Origin: Streptomyces sp. SID8352
GTDB taxonomy: Bacteria; Actinomycetota; Actinomycetes; Streptomycetales; Streptomycetaceae
Direction of reading: 5' to 3'
DNA length: 64,000 nt
Assembly: GCF_009862265.1 (NCBI RefSeq)
Contig: NZ_WWGX01000027.1
Span: forward strand, 1-64,000
Shown here: one piece after another, positions 50,076 to 58,786 of the stretch
How the letters are laid out: each line of letters opens with the position of its first letter
Position numbering within the stretch: position 1 is the first letter of the stretch
Notes under the pieces: generated by a model
What the model was told of the DNA's origin: nothing
What the model saw: the letters and a program-made list of their open reading frames with translations, nothing else
Databases searched by the model: none
Position numbers and translations under genes: made by a program

Positions 50076-50930
50076 ATGCCCGAACTGCCCGAGGTCGAGG
50101 TCGTCCGGCGCGGACTGGAACGGTGGGTCGCCCACCGCACCGTCGCCGACGCCGAGGTGCTGCATCCGCGCGCCGTGCGCCGCCACCCGGCCGGAGCCCT
50201 GGACTTCACCGACCGGCTGCGCGGCCACCGCGTCGGCGTCCCCCGCCGCCGCGGCAAGTACCTGTGGCTGCCGCTGGAGGAGACCGGCCAGGCCGTCCTG
50301 GCCCACCTCGGCATGAGCGGCCAGCTCCTGGTCCAGCCGCACGAGGCGCCCGCCGAGACCCATCTGCGGGTCCGTGTCGGCTTCGACGACGACCTCGGCA
50401 CCGAACTCCGCTTCGTCGACCAGCGCACCTTCGGGGGCCTCTCGCTCCACGACACCGGGGCCGACGGGCTGCCCGAGGTGATCGCGCACATCGCCCGCGA
50501 CCCCCTCGACCCGCTCTTCGACGACGAGGCCTTCCACCGGGCACTCCGCCGCAAGCGCACCACCGTCAAGCGGGCCCTGCTCGACCAGTCCCTGATCAGC
50601 GGGGTCGGCAACATCTACGCCGACGAGGCGCTCTGGCGCTCCCGCCTGCACTACGACCGCCCCACCGCCTCCCTCACCCGCCCCCGCGCCCTGGAACTCC
50701 TCGGCCACGTCCGGGACGTGATGAACGCCGCCCTCGACGTCGGCGGCACCAGCTTCGACAGCCTCTACGTCAACGTCAACGGCGAGTCCGGCTACTTCGA
50801 CCGCTCCCTGGACGCCTACGGCCGCGAGGGCCTGCCCTGCCGCCGCTGCGGGAGCCCCATGCAGCGTGCCGCGTTCATGGGCCGCTCATCGCACTTCTGC
50901 TCCGTCTGCCAGCGGAAACCGCGACCCTGA
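50076..50930 (+). CDS. mutM: Formamidopyrimidine-DNA glycosylase
   Basis: This 284-residue Fpg removes 8-oxoguanine and formamidopyrimidines. The catalytic N-terminus [14 protein letters not shown] (Pro2, Glu3) follows the ATG directly, the helix-two-turn-helix region is [19 protein letters not shown] (about 180) and the C-terminal zinc finger is [15 protein letters not shown] with four cysteines. GGGAGAAG precedes the ATG. It lies after rnc with a hairpin between. In S. coelicolor acyP and smc follow soon after, as I recall; here a 10-kb regulated operon is interposed. Confidence 0.97.
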   Translation: MPELPEVEVVRRGLERWVAHRTVADAEVLHPRAVRRHPAGALDFTDRLRGHRVGVPRRRGKYLWLPLEETGQAVLAHLGMSGQLLVQPHEAPAETHLRVRVGFDDDLGTELRFVDQRTFGGLSLHDTGADGLPEVIAHIARDPLDPLFDDEAFHRALRRKRTTVKRALLDQSLISGVGNIYADEALWRSRLHYDRPTASLTRPRALELLGHVRDVMNAALDVGGTSFDSLYVNVNGESGYFDRSLDAYGREGLPCRRCGSPMQRAAFMGRSSHFCSVCQRKPRP

Positions 50931-51000
50931 ACGGTTCCCTGGCCGACTGCCTCTTCCGGGCGGGCACGTCGCGTGGGGGAGCCGTCCTGTGAGGCAGCCG

Positions 51001-51061
51001 GGGTCTTGCGTTTGGATCATGCCGGACCCCGCGAGCCCGGCATGATCCAAACGAGAGGCCC
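51001..51061. repeat. Palindromic interspersed element, copy 2
   Basis: A 61-base interrupted palindrome: the left arm begins GGGTCTTGCGTTTGGATC and continues ATGCCGG, and the right arm (CCGGCATGATCCAAACG, then AGAGGCCC) mirrors it around ACCCCGCGAGC. It shares arm sequence with the element at 25645. It sits about 70 bases after mutM, exactly at the left edge of the apparent insertion. Confidence 0.75.
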
Positions 51062-51226
51062 CAACCGCAACGCGGAGTGATCGCCGATCATGGTCGTGTG
51101 GTGGGGAACGCGTCGCGTGCGGCGGTCGGCAGCGACCGGAGGATCACCGGCCGCTCAGCCGATGTCGGCGCTGGACTTTTGCTGAGACAGGTCCGCTGTG
51201 TTGCGACTGCGCCGCGCTCGTGCGCA

Positions 51227-52504
51227 TCAACCGCCCTTGGGAAACACCTCGGCCAGCAGAAGGGCGCAGCGCAGTTCCGTCGTGGTGTGCCCCTCCGGCA
51301 GCAACTCCGCCACCCGGTTGAGCCGATAGGACACGGTGTTGCGGTGGGCGTGCAGGGACTGGGCGGCGTGCGCGATGCTGCGGCCGCTGTCGATGTACAC
51401 GGCCAGCGTCTGCCGCAGTTCGTCCATGCGGGGATCGGCGTGCCGCAGGGGACCCAGCGCGGACTGCACGAAGTCCCGAGCCCTCAAGGGGTCGGTGGCC
51501 AGCAGGGAGAGCAGTTCGACGTCCGAGTAGTCCACGATCTGTGCGTCGGTGGCGCCGAGCCGGGCCATGCGCCGGGCGGCCACCGCCTGCTCATGGGTGG
51601 TGCGGAAACCGTCGACGTCGGCCGCCGCACGGCCCACCGCGACGCGTAGCGACGGAGGCAGAGCGGCCCTCGACTCGATCAGGCTCGATACCTTCTCCCC
51701 GGGGCTGCCCAGCCAGACATCCACTCGGCCGGCGCCTCGCCGGATCACGAGGGGCTCGGGATCACTCCGGGTGAGATTCGCCAGCGATCCGGCGACGCCG
51801 GCGAAGTCGAACAGCAGGGCGGTCTCGACGTCGAGGCCTTCGAGCCAGAGGATCAGCCCGACGTGTGTCTGCGCGAGGCGATGACCGAGTTCCTGATCGA
51901 TGTCGTCCGCCGCGTACTGCTTGCCGCTCAGCACCCGCCGCACGGCCTGCATCCGCGCGCCCTCGGTGCTCTCCTGCCAGCGCCGTGTCTCCTCGGCGTA
52001 GAGGCGCGTGATCGTGCCGATGAACATGGACCAGCTCTGGATGACCATGCGCGTCGCCGACTGGATCGTCTCCAGGCGGCGCTCGGCCGGCACCAGCTCA
52101 CCGATACGGCCGATCAGTTCCTGGATCAGGAATTCCTGACCACTGTGCACATTGCGCACGACTTCTTCGAGCGGGATGCCCTCCGCGACGTAGAAGGTGA
52201 CGTTCTGCGCCGGCTCGCTCGACCTCTGGAGCAGCGTGACGTCCAGGGTCGCGAGCGCGGTCAGGGTGTCCAGGGTGCTGGCCTCGGTGGCCCGCTGGAG
52301 GGCCTCGCGTTCCTCCTCCGAACGGTTCCCGGGCCAGTCCGTGAGCGTGTCGAGAATGTAGTCCGCCATCCTCCGCCCCGCAGCCACGCCCCAGGCGGTC
52401 GCCTCCTCGCCGATCGCCCTGACGGCACGGCGCCGTGTGGCCAGGGACGCGACCGGCCGCACCGTCCCGCTCGGTACGAGGGCGCGGATCCATTGGTGCT
52501 CCAA
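51227..52504 (-). CDS. PucR-family transcriptional regulator
   Basis: This 425-residue regulator lacks an obvious N-terminal sensor PAS/GAF label but shows a DUF-like helical region (about 30-180) and a GGDEF-like CdaR middle (about 220-330). A C-terminal PucR helix-turn-helix ends the protein (about 370-415: LRQTLAVYIDSGRSIAHAAQSLHAHRNTVSYRLNRVAELL in outline). The start is TTG at 52504: GGAG lies seven bases upstream, the only well-placed ribosome binding site. It is divergent from the nine-gene operon and probably controls it. PucR proteins often respond to catabolic substrates such as purines, proline or amines; the ligand here is unknown. Confidence 0.92.
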   Translation of the reverse strand: MEHQWIRALVPSGTVRPVASLATRRRAVRAIGEEATAWGVAAGRRMADYILDTLTDWPGNRSEEEREALQRATEASTLDTLTALATLDVTLLQRSSEPAQNVTFYVAEGIPLEEVVRNVHSGQEFLIQELIGRIGELVPAERRLETIQSATRMVIQSWSMFIGTITRLYAEETRRWQESTEGARMQAVRRVLSGKQYAADDIDQELGHRLAQTHVGLILWLEGLDVETALLFDFAGVAGSLANLTRSDPEPLVIRRGAGRVDVWLGSPGEKVSSLIESRAALPPSLRVAVGRAAADVDGFRTTHEQAVAARRMARLGATDAQIVDYSDVELLSLLATDPLRARDFVQSALGPLRHADPRMDELRQTLAVYIDSGRSIAHAAQSLHAHRNTVSYRLNRVAELLPEGHTTTELRCALLLAEVFPKGG

Positions 52505-52598
52505 CGCTGCTCTCCTCAGGTGCGGAAGGTGCCGTGGTGCTCATGGAACCACTTCGGCCGTCCGACGCGAACCGGCTGGATCCGCAGCGTCCGTTATC

Positions 52599-52613
52599 TG
52601 TGCGCGGCGCACA
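52599..52613. promoter_or_regulatory. Candidate operator TGTGCG-CGG-CGCACA
   Basis: A perfect 6-3-6 inverted repeat in the middle of the 289-base divergent region between the PucR gene and the operon, preceded by the AT-rich TTATC. Its central position fits a site controlling both directions. Confidence 0.55.
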
Positions 52614-52761
52614 AGCCGGTCCCGGGGTTTTGGGCTCGTCGCCCCACTGCTCCGTCGGTGGTGGCGCCCGCGCCGCCCCGTGCCCCGTCCGCCGGGTCAA
52701 CTTTGGCGCCCCTGACCATGTGCCCGGGCGCGGGCCGGGGCACAGAGTCCATTCCACGACC

Positions 52762-52773
52762 CCCACATGTGGG
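52762..52773. promoter_or_regulatory. Candidate operator CCCACATGTGGG
   Basis: A perfect 12-base palindrome 20 bases upstream of the first operon ATG. At this place a bound regulator would block the operon transcript start or its ribosome binding site. Confidence 0.45.
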
Positions 52774-52793
52774 CGACCCAACGGGAGTGGGAA

Positions 52794-54017
52794 ATGACTG
52801 TGACGACCATGATGAACGAGGCCATGACACACTCCGCGGCCGGTACCGAACCGAACGGCGGGATCATCGCGCGTGCGACGGCCCTGCGCCCCCTGATCCG
52901 GGAGCACGCGGCGGAGGGACACCGCGAAGGACGTCTCGTACCGGCCGTGATCGACGCGCTGGCCGAGCAGGGGCTGCTGAGCCTGACCGTCCCTCAGCGG
53001 TACAAGGGGGCGGAGGCCAATTCCCGCACCACCATCGATGTCCTGGCCCAGCTGGCGCAGGCGGACGGTTCCACCGGCTGGACGGCGATGCTGCTGAACA
53101 CCGCGAACTGGTTCGCGACCACCTGGCCGGTCAAGGCGCAGGACGAGATCTGGGGGGACGACCCCACCAGCCGATGCTGCGTGGTGCTGGCCCCCTCGGC
53201 CAAGGGCCGACGCATCGAGGGCGGCTACGTGGTCTCCGGCCGCTGGCCGTACGCGTCCGGGTCGTACGCCGCCAGCCACGCGATCATGGGTTTCCTCGCC
53301 GAGCGGGAGGACGGCGGGACCGGCCAGGCGCTGGGCATCCTCCAGCCGGGGGAGTGGACGATCGAGCGGTCGTGGTTCCCGATCGGCATGCGGGCCACGG
53401 GCAGCGACACGGTGGTGGCCGAGGAGGTCTTCGTCCCCGACCACCGTGTCCAGTTCTTCACCGACATGGTCGAGGGCGACTACAAGACCGAGCTGCGGTG
53501 CAGTGAGCCCCGGACCAACGCCGCCTTCCTGCCGACCGGCACGGTCATCTTCGCCGGCATCCAGATCGGACTCGGGCGAGCCGCCCTGGAACTCGCCGTG
53601 GAGCGGCTGAAGCACAAGGGCGTCGTGGGCACCGCGTACACGGAGAGCCGCAATTCCCCCGTGCATCAGGTCACGGTCGCCCAGGCCACGTCGAAGGTCG
53701 ACGCCGCCGAACTGCTCGCGCACCGGTCCTGCCGGGACATCGACGAGGCCGCGCTGCGCGGGGAGTACCTCGACACCCTGGCTCGCGCGCGAGTCCGCAA
53801 CGACGTCGGCCACACCGTCACCCTCGTCCAGGAGGCCGTGGACGCCCTGCTCAAGGCGGCAGGCTCCAGCAGCTTCATGGAGACCAACACGCTGGCCCGT
53901 GTCCACCAGGACGTCGGCGTGGCGGGCAGCCACGTCCACGCCACCCCGGGCATCGCCAACGACGTCTACGGCAAGTTGCTGCTCGGCGCCGACGGCCCGC
54001 TGCCCGTCCACGTGTGA
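52794..54017 (+). CDS. HsaA/acyl-CoA dehydrogenase-like flavin-dependent monooxygenase
   Basis: This 407-residue flavoprotein has the acyl-CoA dehydrogenase fold with the C-terminal domain of two-component (group D) monooxygenases such as HsaA, DszC and the nitrososynthases. Markers are SLTVPQRYKGAEANSRTT, a QADGSTGWTAMLLNTANWF segment, GGYVVSGRWPYASGSYAASH and LKAAGSSSFMETNTLARVHQDVGVAGSHVH near the end. Those enzymes hydroxylate aromatic carbons, sulfur or amines using reduced flavin from a partner. The partner reductase is the next gene (19 bases on). GGGAGTGGG precedes the ATG at 52794. It starts the operon. An acyl-CoA dehydrogenase function is the less likely alternative. Confidence 0.85.
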   Translation: MTVTTMMNEAMTHSAAGTEPNGGIIARATALRPLIREHAAEGHREGRLVPAVIDALAEQGLLSLTVPQRYKGAEANSRTTIDVLAQLAQADGSTGWTAMLLNTANWFATTWPVKAQDEIWGDDPTSRCCVVLAPSAKGRRIEGGYVVSGRWPYASGSYAASHAIMGFLAEREDGGTGQALGILQPGEWTIERSWFPIGMRATGSDTVVAEEVFVPDHRVQFFTDMVEGDYKTELRCSEPRTNAAFLPTGTVIFAGIQIGLGRAALELAVERLKHKGVVGTAYTESRNSPVHQVTVAQATSKVDAAELLAHRSCRDIDEAALRGEYLDTLARARVRNDVGHTVTLVQEAVDALLKAAGSSSFMETNTLARVHQDVGVAGSHVHATPGIANDVYGKLLLGADGPLPVHV

Positions 54018-54036
54018 GCCGGAACGGAGCACTCCC

Positions 54037-54573
54037 ATGACAGCGATTCTCTCCCCCGAAGCGGTGACCGTGACCTCCGACAGGTTCCGCCGCGTCCTCG
54101 CCCACTACCCCACCGGCGTCTCGGTCGTCACCGCCCGGACGGCGGAGGGCGCCCCGGTCGGAATGACGATCGGAACCTTCACCTCGATCTCGCTCGAACC
54201 GGCGCTCGTCGGCTTCTTCCCGACCAAGACCTCCAGCACCCTCCGGTCCATCCGCGACTTCGGCAGCTTCTGCGTGAACGTCCTCGCCGACCAGCACCAC
54301 GACTACTGCGCGCGCTTCGCCGGCCCCGCCGACCGGCGCTTCGAGGGACTGGAGTGGCACGAGGCACCGTCGGGCGCCCCGGCCCTCGGCGCCGCCCTGG
54401 CCTGGATCGACTGCGACATCGAGCAGATCACCGACACCGGCGACCACCACCTCGTCGTGGGCCGGGTCCGGGCGCTGGACGCCGAGCCGGCCCGGCGGCC
54501 CCTGCTGTTCTTCCAGGGCGGGCTCGGTTCGTTCCGACCGCTGACCACCGACGACGCAAGGAGCGAGAGATGA
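54037..54573 (+). CDS. Flavin reductase
   Basis: This 178-residue protein belongs to the HpaC/flavin reductase-like family: FRRVLAHYPTGVSVVTART, VGMTIGTFTSISLEPALVGFFP, SFCVNVLADQHHDYCARFAG and HLVVGRV. It would reduce FMN or FAD with NAD(P)H and pass it to the monooxygenase encoded just upstream. GGAGCACTCCC precedes the ATG and its stop overlaps the next start (ATGA). The pairing makes the two-component monooxygenase assignment for the first gene much stronger. Confidence 0.93.
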   Translation: MTAILSPEAVTVTSDRFRRVLAHYPTGVSVVTARTAEGAPVGMTIGTFTSISLEPALVGFFPTKTSSTLRSIRDFGSFCVNVLADQHHDYCARFAGPADRRFEGLEWHEAPSGAPALGAALAWIDCDIEQITDTGDHHLVVGRVRALDAEPARRPLLFFQGGLGSFRPLTTDDARSER

Positions 54574-55304
54574 CCCGGACGACCACCGGGACCGCCCCGG
54601 TGCGGGCGAGCAGGCGAGGCCCGGCGACCTGGATCGAGTGGGACAACGGTGAGCGCAACCTGCTCGACCTGGAGGTGACCCGGGCGCTCGTCGAGGAACT
54701 GCACCGCGCCGACCAGGACCCCGAGACGGCGGTGATCGTGCTGGCGGGCTCCGACCGCGCCTTCTGCGGCGGCGCCGACCTGCCGAAACTGAGAGCGACC
54801 GGCACCGTCGAGGAGTTCGCCGCCGAGGTGGTCGAACTGCTCAAACTCCTGCCCCTGCTGCGGAAACCCGTGGTCGCGGCCGTCCGTGGGGACGCGCTGG
54901 CGTCCGGCTTCTCGATCGCCCTGCTGGCGGACGTCGCCGTGGCGGCCGACCACGCGGCCCTCGGCACGGTGGAGGCGGCCCTCGGCACCTGGCCGATGAT
55001 CGCCCAGGTCTCGGTGCGGTACCTCCTGCCCTCCAGACTGGCGACGCGCACCCTCGTCACCGGCCACACATTCACCGCCGAGCGCCTCGAAGCGCTGGGC
55101 GTGCTGACCGCGGCCGTGCCGTCCACCGAGGTCGACCGGCGGGCGCAGGAACTGGCCGAGGCCGCCGCCCGGCCCGGTGTCCTCGCCGCCACCGGACGCC
55201 GGGCGCTGGCCGACCTGAGCATCAACGCCGGCTACGCCGCGGATCACGACGCCGCCCTGGCCCACTTCATCGCCATGCTGAATCCGAAGGAGAGCGACGC
55301 GTGA
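54570..55304 (+). CDS. Enoyl-CoA hydratase/isomerase family protein
   Basis: This 244-residue crotonase-fold protein shows DRAFCGGADLPKLRA (oxyanion hole), KPVVAAVRGDALASGFSIALLADV and GTVEAALGTWPMIAQ, with a Glu at the usual catalytic site. Members hydrate, isomerise or cleave acyl-CoAs; some act on non-CoA substrates. The operon encodes no CoA ligase, so the substrate enters as a CoA ester from elsewhere or is not a thioester. The ATG overlaps the reductase stop and its stop overlaps the transketolase start, so it is tightly coupled to both. Confidence 0.88.
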   Translation: MTRTTTGTAPVRASRRGPATWIEWDNGERNLLDLEVTRALVEELHRADQDPETAVIVLAGSDRAFCGGADLPKLRATGTVEEFAAEVVELLKLLPLLRKPVVAAVRGDALASGFSIALLADVAVAADHAALGTVEAALGTWPMIAQVSVRYLLPSRLATRTLVTGHTFTAERLEALGVLTAAVPSTEVDRRAQELAEAAARPGVLAATGRRALADLSINAGYAADHDAALAHFIAMLNPKESDA

Positions 55305-56125
55305 CCGCCCTTGACGTCTCCACCGACGTGCCCCAGGACGCGGCCGTCGCCCTGGCGCGCCGTATCCGGCTGCGGGCGGTGCAGATGGTGAGCCCGCACG
55401 GCTTCGGCTACCTCGGCCAGGCACTGTCGTGCGCCGAGCAGATGGCCGTGCTGCACACCGGCTGCTTCCAGCGCGGAGTGGACCGGTTCGTCTGTTCCCC
55501 CGGTCACTACATCATCGCCGCCTATGCCATCGCCCGTGAAGCGGGCGAGCTGACCGACGAACAGCTTGCCGACTACGGCCGGAACGGCGCCGAGCTGGAG
55601 GCCATCGGCACCGAGACCAGCCCCGGCGTGGACCTCACCTGCGGGTCGCTCGCCCAGGGCCTGTCCGGTGCGGCCGGCTTCGCCCTCGCCGACCGGCTCC
55701 GCGGCCAGGAAGGGTCCCGCCGCACCTTCGTGCTGTCCAGCGACGGCGAGGTGCAGGAGGGCCAGACCTGGGAGGCGGCGCTGTTCGCCGGCCACCACCG
55801 GCTGCGCGACGTCGTCGTGCTGCTCGACGCCAACGACTCGCAGGTCGACGGGCCGGTCAGCTCCATCACCACCATCGACCCGCTCGTGGACAAGTGGGCC
55901 TCCTTCGGCTGGTACGCCGAAGAGGTCGACGGCCACGACACCGCCGCGGTCCGGGCGGCCCTGGGACGCGCCATCGACGCCGACCGCCCCGGCGTGGTCG
56001 TGGCCCGCACCTCCACCGTCCACGGACTGAACAGTCTGCCCGCGGACGCGGACGGCCACTTCATCAAGCTGCCGGCCGACCTCGCCGCCCGAGCCCTGGA
56101 AGAACTGGAGAACGGCGATGCGTGA
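55301..56125 (+). CDS. Transketolase-like N-terminal subunit
   Basis: This 274-residue protein corresponds to the TPP-binding N-terminal third of transketolase. It shows GFGYLGQALSCAEQMAVLHT, CSPGHYIIAAYAIA, TCGSLAQGLSGAAGFALADRLRG and the metal/TPP motif SSDGEVQEGQTWEAALFAGHH then LLDANDSQVDG. The TPP motif is GDG-like. Split transketolases occur in pathways such as apulose-4-phosphate and sulfofructose cleavage, and as AtuA-type or 1-deoxy-ketose enzymes. It overlaps the preceding stop (GTGA) and its partner gene start, so the subunits are produced together. The substrate is unknown. Confidence 0.92.
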   Translation: MTALDVSTDVPQDAAVALARRIRLRAVQMVSPHGFGYLGQALSCAEQMAVLHTGCFQRGVDRFVCSPGHYIIAAYAIAREAGELTDEQLADYGRNGAELEAIGTETSPGVDLTCGSLAQGLSGAAGFALADRLRGQEGSRRTFVLSSDGEVQEGQTWEAALFAGHHRLRDVVVLLDANDSQVDGPVSSITTIDPLVDKWASFGWYAEEVDGHDTAAVRAALGRAIDADRPGVVVARTSTVHGLNSLPADADGHFIKLPADLAARALEELENGDA

Positions 56126-57122
56126 GGTTCCCTACCCGACCGTCCTCAAGCCCTACGGCCGAGCCCTCGTCGAGCTGGCACGCACCCGCGAGGAGATCGT
56201 CTGCCTCTCGGGCGACCTGACCCGCCAGTGCGAGGTCGACCTCTTCCAGGACGTCTTCCCGCAGCGGTTCGTGCACGCGGGCATGGCCGAGGCCAACATG
56301 ATGTCGATGGCCGGCGCGCTGGCCCGTGAGGGTCTCCAGCCGTGGGTGCACACCTTCGGTGTGTTCGCCACGCGACGGCCCTACGACCAGATCGTCAACG
56401 CCATCGCCTACCCGAACCTCCCGGTCCGCATCGTCGGCTTCATGCCCGGGATCTCCACGCCCGGCGGCCCCAGCCACCAGGCCATCGAAGACGTCGCGAT
56501 CATGCGGGCGCTGCCCAACATGACCGTGATCGACGTCGCCGACGCGGTGGAGATCGAGCAGGTCGTCCCGCAGATCTCCGACCTCCCCGGCCCGGTCTAC
56601 CTGCGCCTGAAGCGCGGCGAGATCCCCGTGGTGTTCGACGACGACCACGAGTTCCGCGTCGGCGCGGGACAGCAGGTGGTGGCCGGGACCGAGATCGCCC
56701 TGCTCACCAGCGGCATGATGCTCCCCGCCACCCTCCAGGCCGCAGCCGAGCTGCGCGCCCACGGCATCGACGCCGGCGTCACCAATCTGCCGACGATCAA
56801 GCCGTTCGACCGGGCCGCTGTCCTGGCCGCCGTCCAGGGGGCCCGCGGCGCGGTCACCGTCGAGAACCACAGCGTCATCGGCGGACTCGGATCGAGCGTC
56901 GCCGAGGTGCTCGCCGAGAACGGTGCGGGCGTTCCCCTGCGCCGCATCGGCCTGCGCGACACCTTCGCCGAGGGCTCCAAGTCCGGCCCCTACCTCTTCG
57001 AGAAGTACGGCCTGTCCGTGCGCGAGATCATCCGCACCGCCTGGGAACTGGCGGGCCGCACCGACCCCGCGCCCGAGGCGCGCGCCCCGGAGACGGAATC
57101 CGGCGAGTACGCCCCCGTCTGA
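56118..57122 (+). CDS. Transketolase-like C-terminal subunit
   Basis: This 334-residue partner of the previous gene has the pyrimidine-binding domain (FVHAGMAEANMMSMAGALAREG with the catalytic Glu, PWVHTFGVFATRRPYDQI) and a C-terminal Rossmann-like domain (VTVENHSVIGGLGSSVAEVLAENG). The FMPGISTPGGPSHQAIEDVAIMRALPNM stretch, broken here, is the phosphate/substrate loop of DXS/transketolase C halves. The C-terminal 20 residues are acidic. The ATG lies eight bases inside the preceding gene. Together they form an alpha2beta2 TPP enzyme that would transfer or release a two-carbon unit from a ketose-like compound. Confidence 0.92.
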   Translation: MREVPYPTVLKPYGRALVELARTREEIVCLSGDLTRQCEVDLFQDVFPQRFVHAGMAEANMMSMAGALAREGLQPWVHTFGVFATRRPYDQIVNAIAYPNLPVRIVGFMPGISTPGGPSHQAIEDVAIMRALPNMTVIDVADAVEIEQVVPQISDLPGPVYLRLKRGEIPVVFDDDHEFRVGAGQQVVAGTEIALLTSGMMLPATLQAAAELRAHGIDAGVTNLPTIKPFDRAAVLAAVQGARGAVTVENHSVIGGLGSSVAEVLAENGAGVPLRRIGLRDTFAEGSKSGPYLFEKYGLSVREIIRTAWELAGRTDPAPEARAPETESGEYAPV

Positions 57123-57161
57123 CCCGCATCCCTTCCCCCACCCCGCCAGAAAGGCACTGAC

Positions 57162-58475
57162 ATGTCACTGCACGGAATCGCCTCACCCGGCGCCACGCTC
57201 GGCGTCGACTGGGAGGAGCGCGTCGACTTCAAGCGGCTGCGCACCGAGCGCCTGGCGCGGGCCCGCGCCGCCCTGGAGTCGTCCGACCTGGGCGCGCTGA
57301 TCCTCTTCGACCAGAACAACATCCGCTACACGACCGCCACCCACATCGGCAACTGGGCGCGGGACAAGCTCTTCCGCTGCGTGCTGCTCATGCGCGGTGA
57401 GGATCCGATCCTGTGGGACATCGGCTCCGCGGCCCGGCAGCACAGGTCGCACGCCGGCTGGCTGCCGGAGAGCAGCTGGCAGGCCGGCATCTCCAGCTGG
57501 CGCGGCTCGATCCCCGAGAACGTCGGCGTCGAGGCCGGCAACGCCCGCCGTATCGCCCGGCACCTGCGCGAGCGAGGCCTGCACGGCGAGCCCGTCGGTG
57601 TCGACGTCGTCGAGATCCCGGTGCTGCGGGCCCTGGAGAGGGAGGGTCTGCGGATCGTCAACGGCCAGGAGCTGATGCAGCAGGCCCGCCGGATCAAGAC
57701 CGTCGACGAGATCGCGCTGCTCGACCACGCGGCCGGCATGGTCGACGCCGCCTACGACGAGCTGTACCGCACGCTGCATGTCGGTATGCGCGAGAACGAG
57801 GCCGTGGCCCTGGTCAACCGCAACCTCTACGAGAACGGCTCGGAGGAGGTCGAGGCCGTCAACGCGATCTCCGGCGAGCGGTGCAGCCCCCACCCGCATG
57901 TCTTCAGCGACCGGATGACGCGGCCCGGGGACACCGCCTACTTCGACATCATCCACTCCTTCAACGGCTACCGGACCTGCTACTACCGCACCCTCAACGT
58001 CGGCAGCTCCAACGCCGCCCAGCGCGACGCGTACAAGCGGGCCCGCGACGCCATCGACCGGGCCATCGCCGCCGTCCGTCCCGGGGCGACCACCCGCGAC
58101 GTGGCCCTGGCCCTGCCCAGCGCCGCCGACCTGGGGTATGCCAGCGAGGAGGAGGCGTTCGGCCTGCAGTACTGCCACGGTGTCGGTCTCTCGGTGTGGG
58201 AGCAGCCGCTGATCAGCCGTTACCACTCCCTCGAACACCCGGTTCCGGTCGAGGAGGGCATGGTCTTCGCCCTGGAGACCTACTGGCCCACCAAGGACGG
58301 GGCGTCCGCAGCCCGTATCGAGGAGGAGGTCGTGGTCACCGGCGAGGGCCCCCGAGTGATCACTCGGTTCCCCGCCGACGAACTGCTCGTGGCCGGCACC
58401 CGCTACTGGAACGGTTTCGACTTCACCGTCGACTCCTCCGACCGCGGCCGGCCCACCGGCCCGGCCAGGAGCTGA
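57162..58475 (+). CDS. M24-family (creatinase/aminopeptidase/DddP-like) protein with one metal ligand replaced
   Basis: This 437-residue protein has the creatinase N-domain (about 20-165, LGALILFDQNNIRYTTATHIG) and a pita-bread catalytic domain (about 175-400). The expected metal ligands are Asp262, Cys273, His339 (YCHGVGLSVWEQP), Glu372 and Glu387 (RIEEEVVVT). Where nearly all metallopeptidases have a second Asp, 11 residues after the first, this one has Cys (GYRTCYYRT). It may therefore bind metal differently or act as a metal-free hydrolase like creatinase, or as a lyase like DMSP lyase DddP. It starts 39 bases after the transketolase subunit with AGAAAGGCACTGAC upstream. Peptidase activity is doubtful. 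Confidence 0.85.
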   Translation: MSLHGIASPGATLGVDWEERVDFKRLRTERLARARAALESSDLGALILFDQNNIRYTTATHIGNWARDKLFRCVLLMRGEDPILWDIGSAARQHRSHAGWLPESSWQAGISSWRGSIPENVGVEAGNARRIARHLRERGLHGEPVGVDVVEIPVLRALEREGLRIVNGQELMQQARRIKTVDEIALLDHAAGMVDAAYDELYRTLHVGMRENEAVALVNRNLYENGSEEVEAVNAISGERCSPHPHVFSDRMTRPGDTAYFDIIHSFNGYRTCYYRTLNVGSSNAAQRDAYKRARDAIDRAIAAVRPGATTRDVALALPSAADLGYASEEEAFGLQYCHGVGLSVWEQPLISRYHSLEHPVPVEEGMVFALETYWPTKDGASAARIEEEVVVTGEGPRVITRFPADELLVAGTRYWNGFDFTVDSSDRGRPTGPARS

Positions 58476-58477
58476 TC

Positions 58478-58786
58478 ATGCTGACCCACTACGTGGTCTT
58501 CCGCCCCCGGCCCGGCCGGGAGAAGGACCTGGCCGACGCCCTCGGCGAACTGAGCGACGGCCTGCGCGCCGGCATCGTCGGCATGACAGCCCTGACCTGG
58601 GGGGAGAACACCAATCCCTCCGGTCTGCGGCACGGGTTCACCCACGGCAGTCTGGGCCGCTTCACCGACCGGGCGGCGTTCGACCGCTACTGGAACCACC
58701 CGGCCCACGAGCGGTTCATGCACGTCCTCGACGACATCTGCGAGGACCGGTTCGCACTCGACTACACCGGTGAGGACGCCGCATGA
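58478..58786 (+). CDS. Dabb (stress-responsive alpha/beta barrel) domain protein
   Basis: This 102-residue protein is a single Dabb domain: LTHYVVFRPRPGREKDLADAL, a central AGIVGMTALTWGENTNPSGL and a HGSLGRFTDRAAFDRYWNHPAHERFM segment. Dabb proteins are dimeric barrels; some are cyclases (olivetolic acid cyclase) or catalyse tautomerisation, many are unknown. AGGAGCTGATC precedes the ATG, two bases after the M24 stop. Its stop overlaps the dehydrogenase start (ATGA). It may isomerise an unstable intermediate of the pathway. Confidence 0.85.
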   Translation: MLTHYVVFRPRPGREKDLADALGELSDGLRAGIVGMTALTWGENTNPSGLRHGFTHGSLGRFTDRAAFDRYWNHPAHERFMHVLDDICEDRFALDYTGEDAA

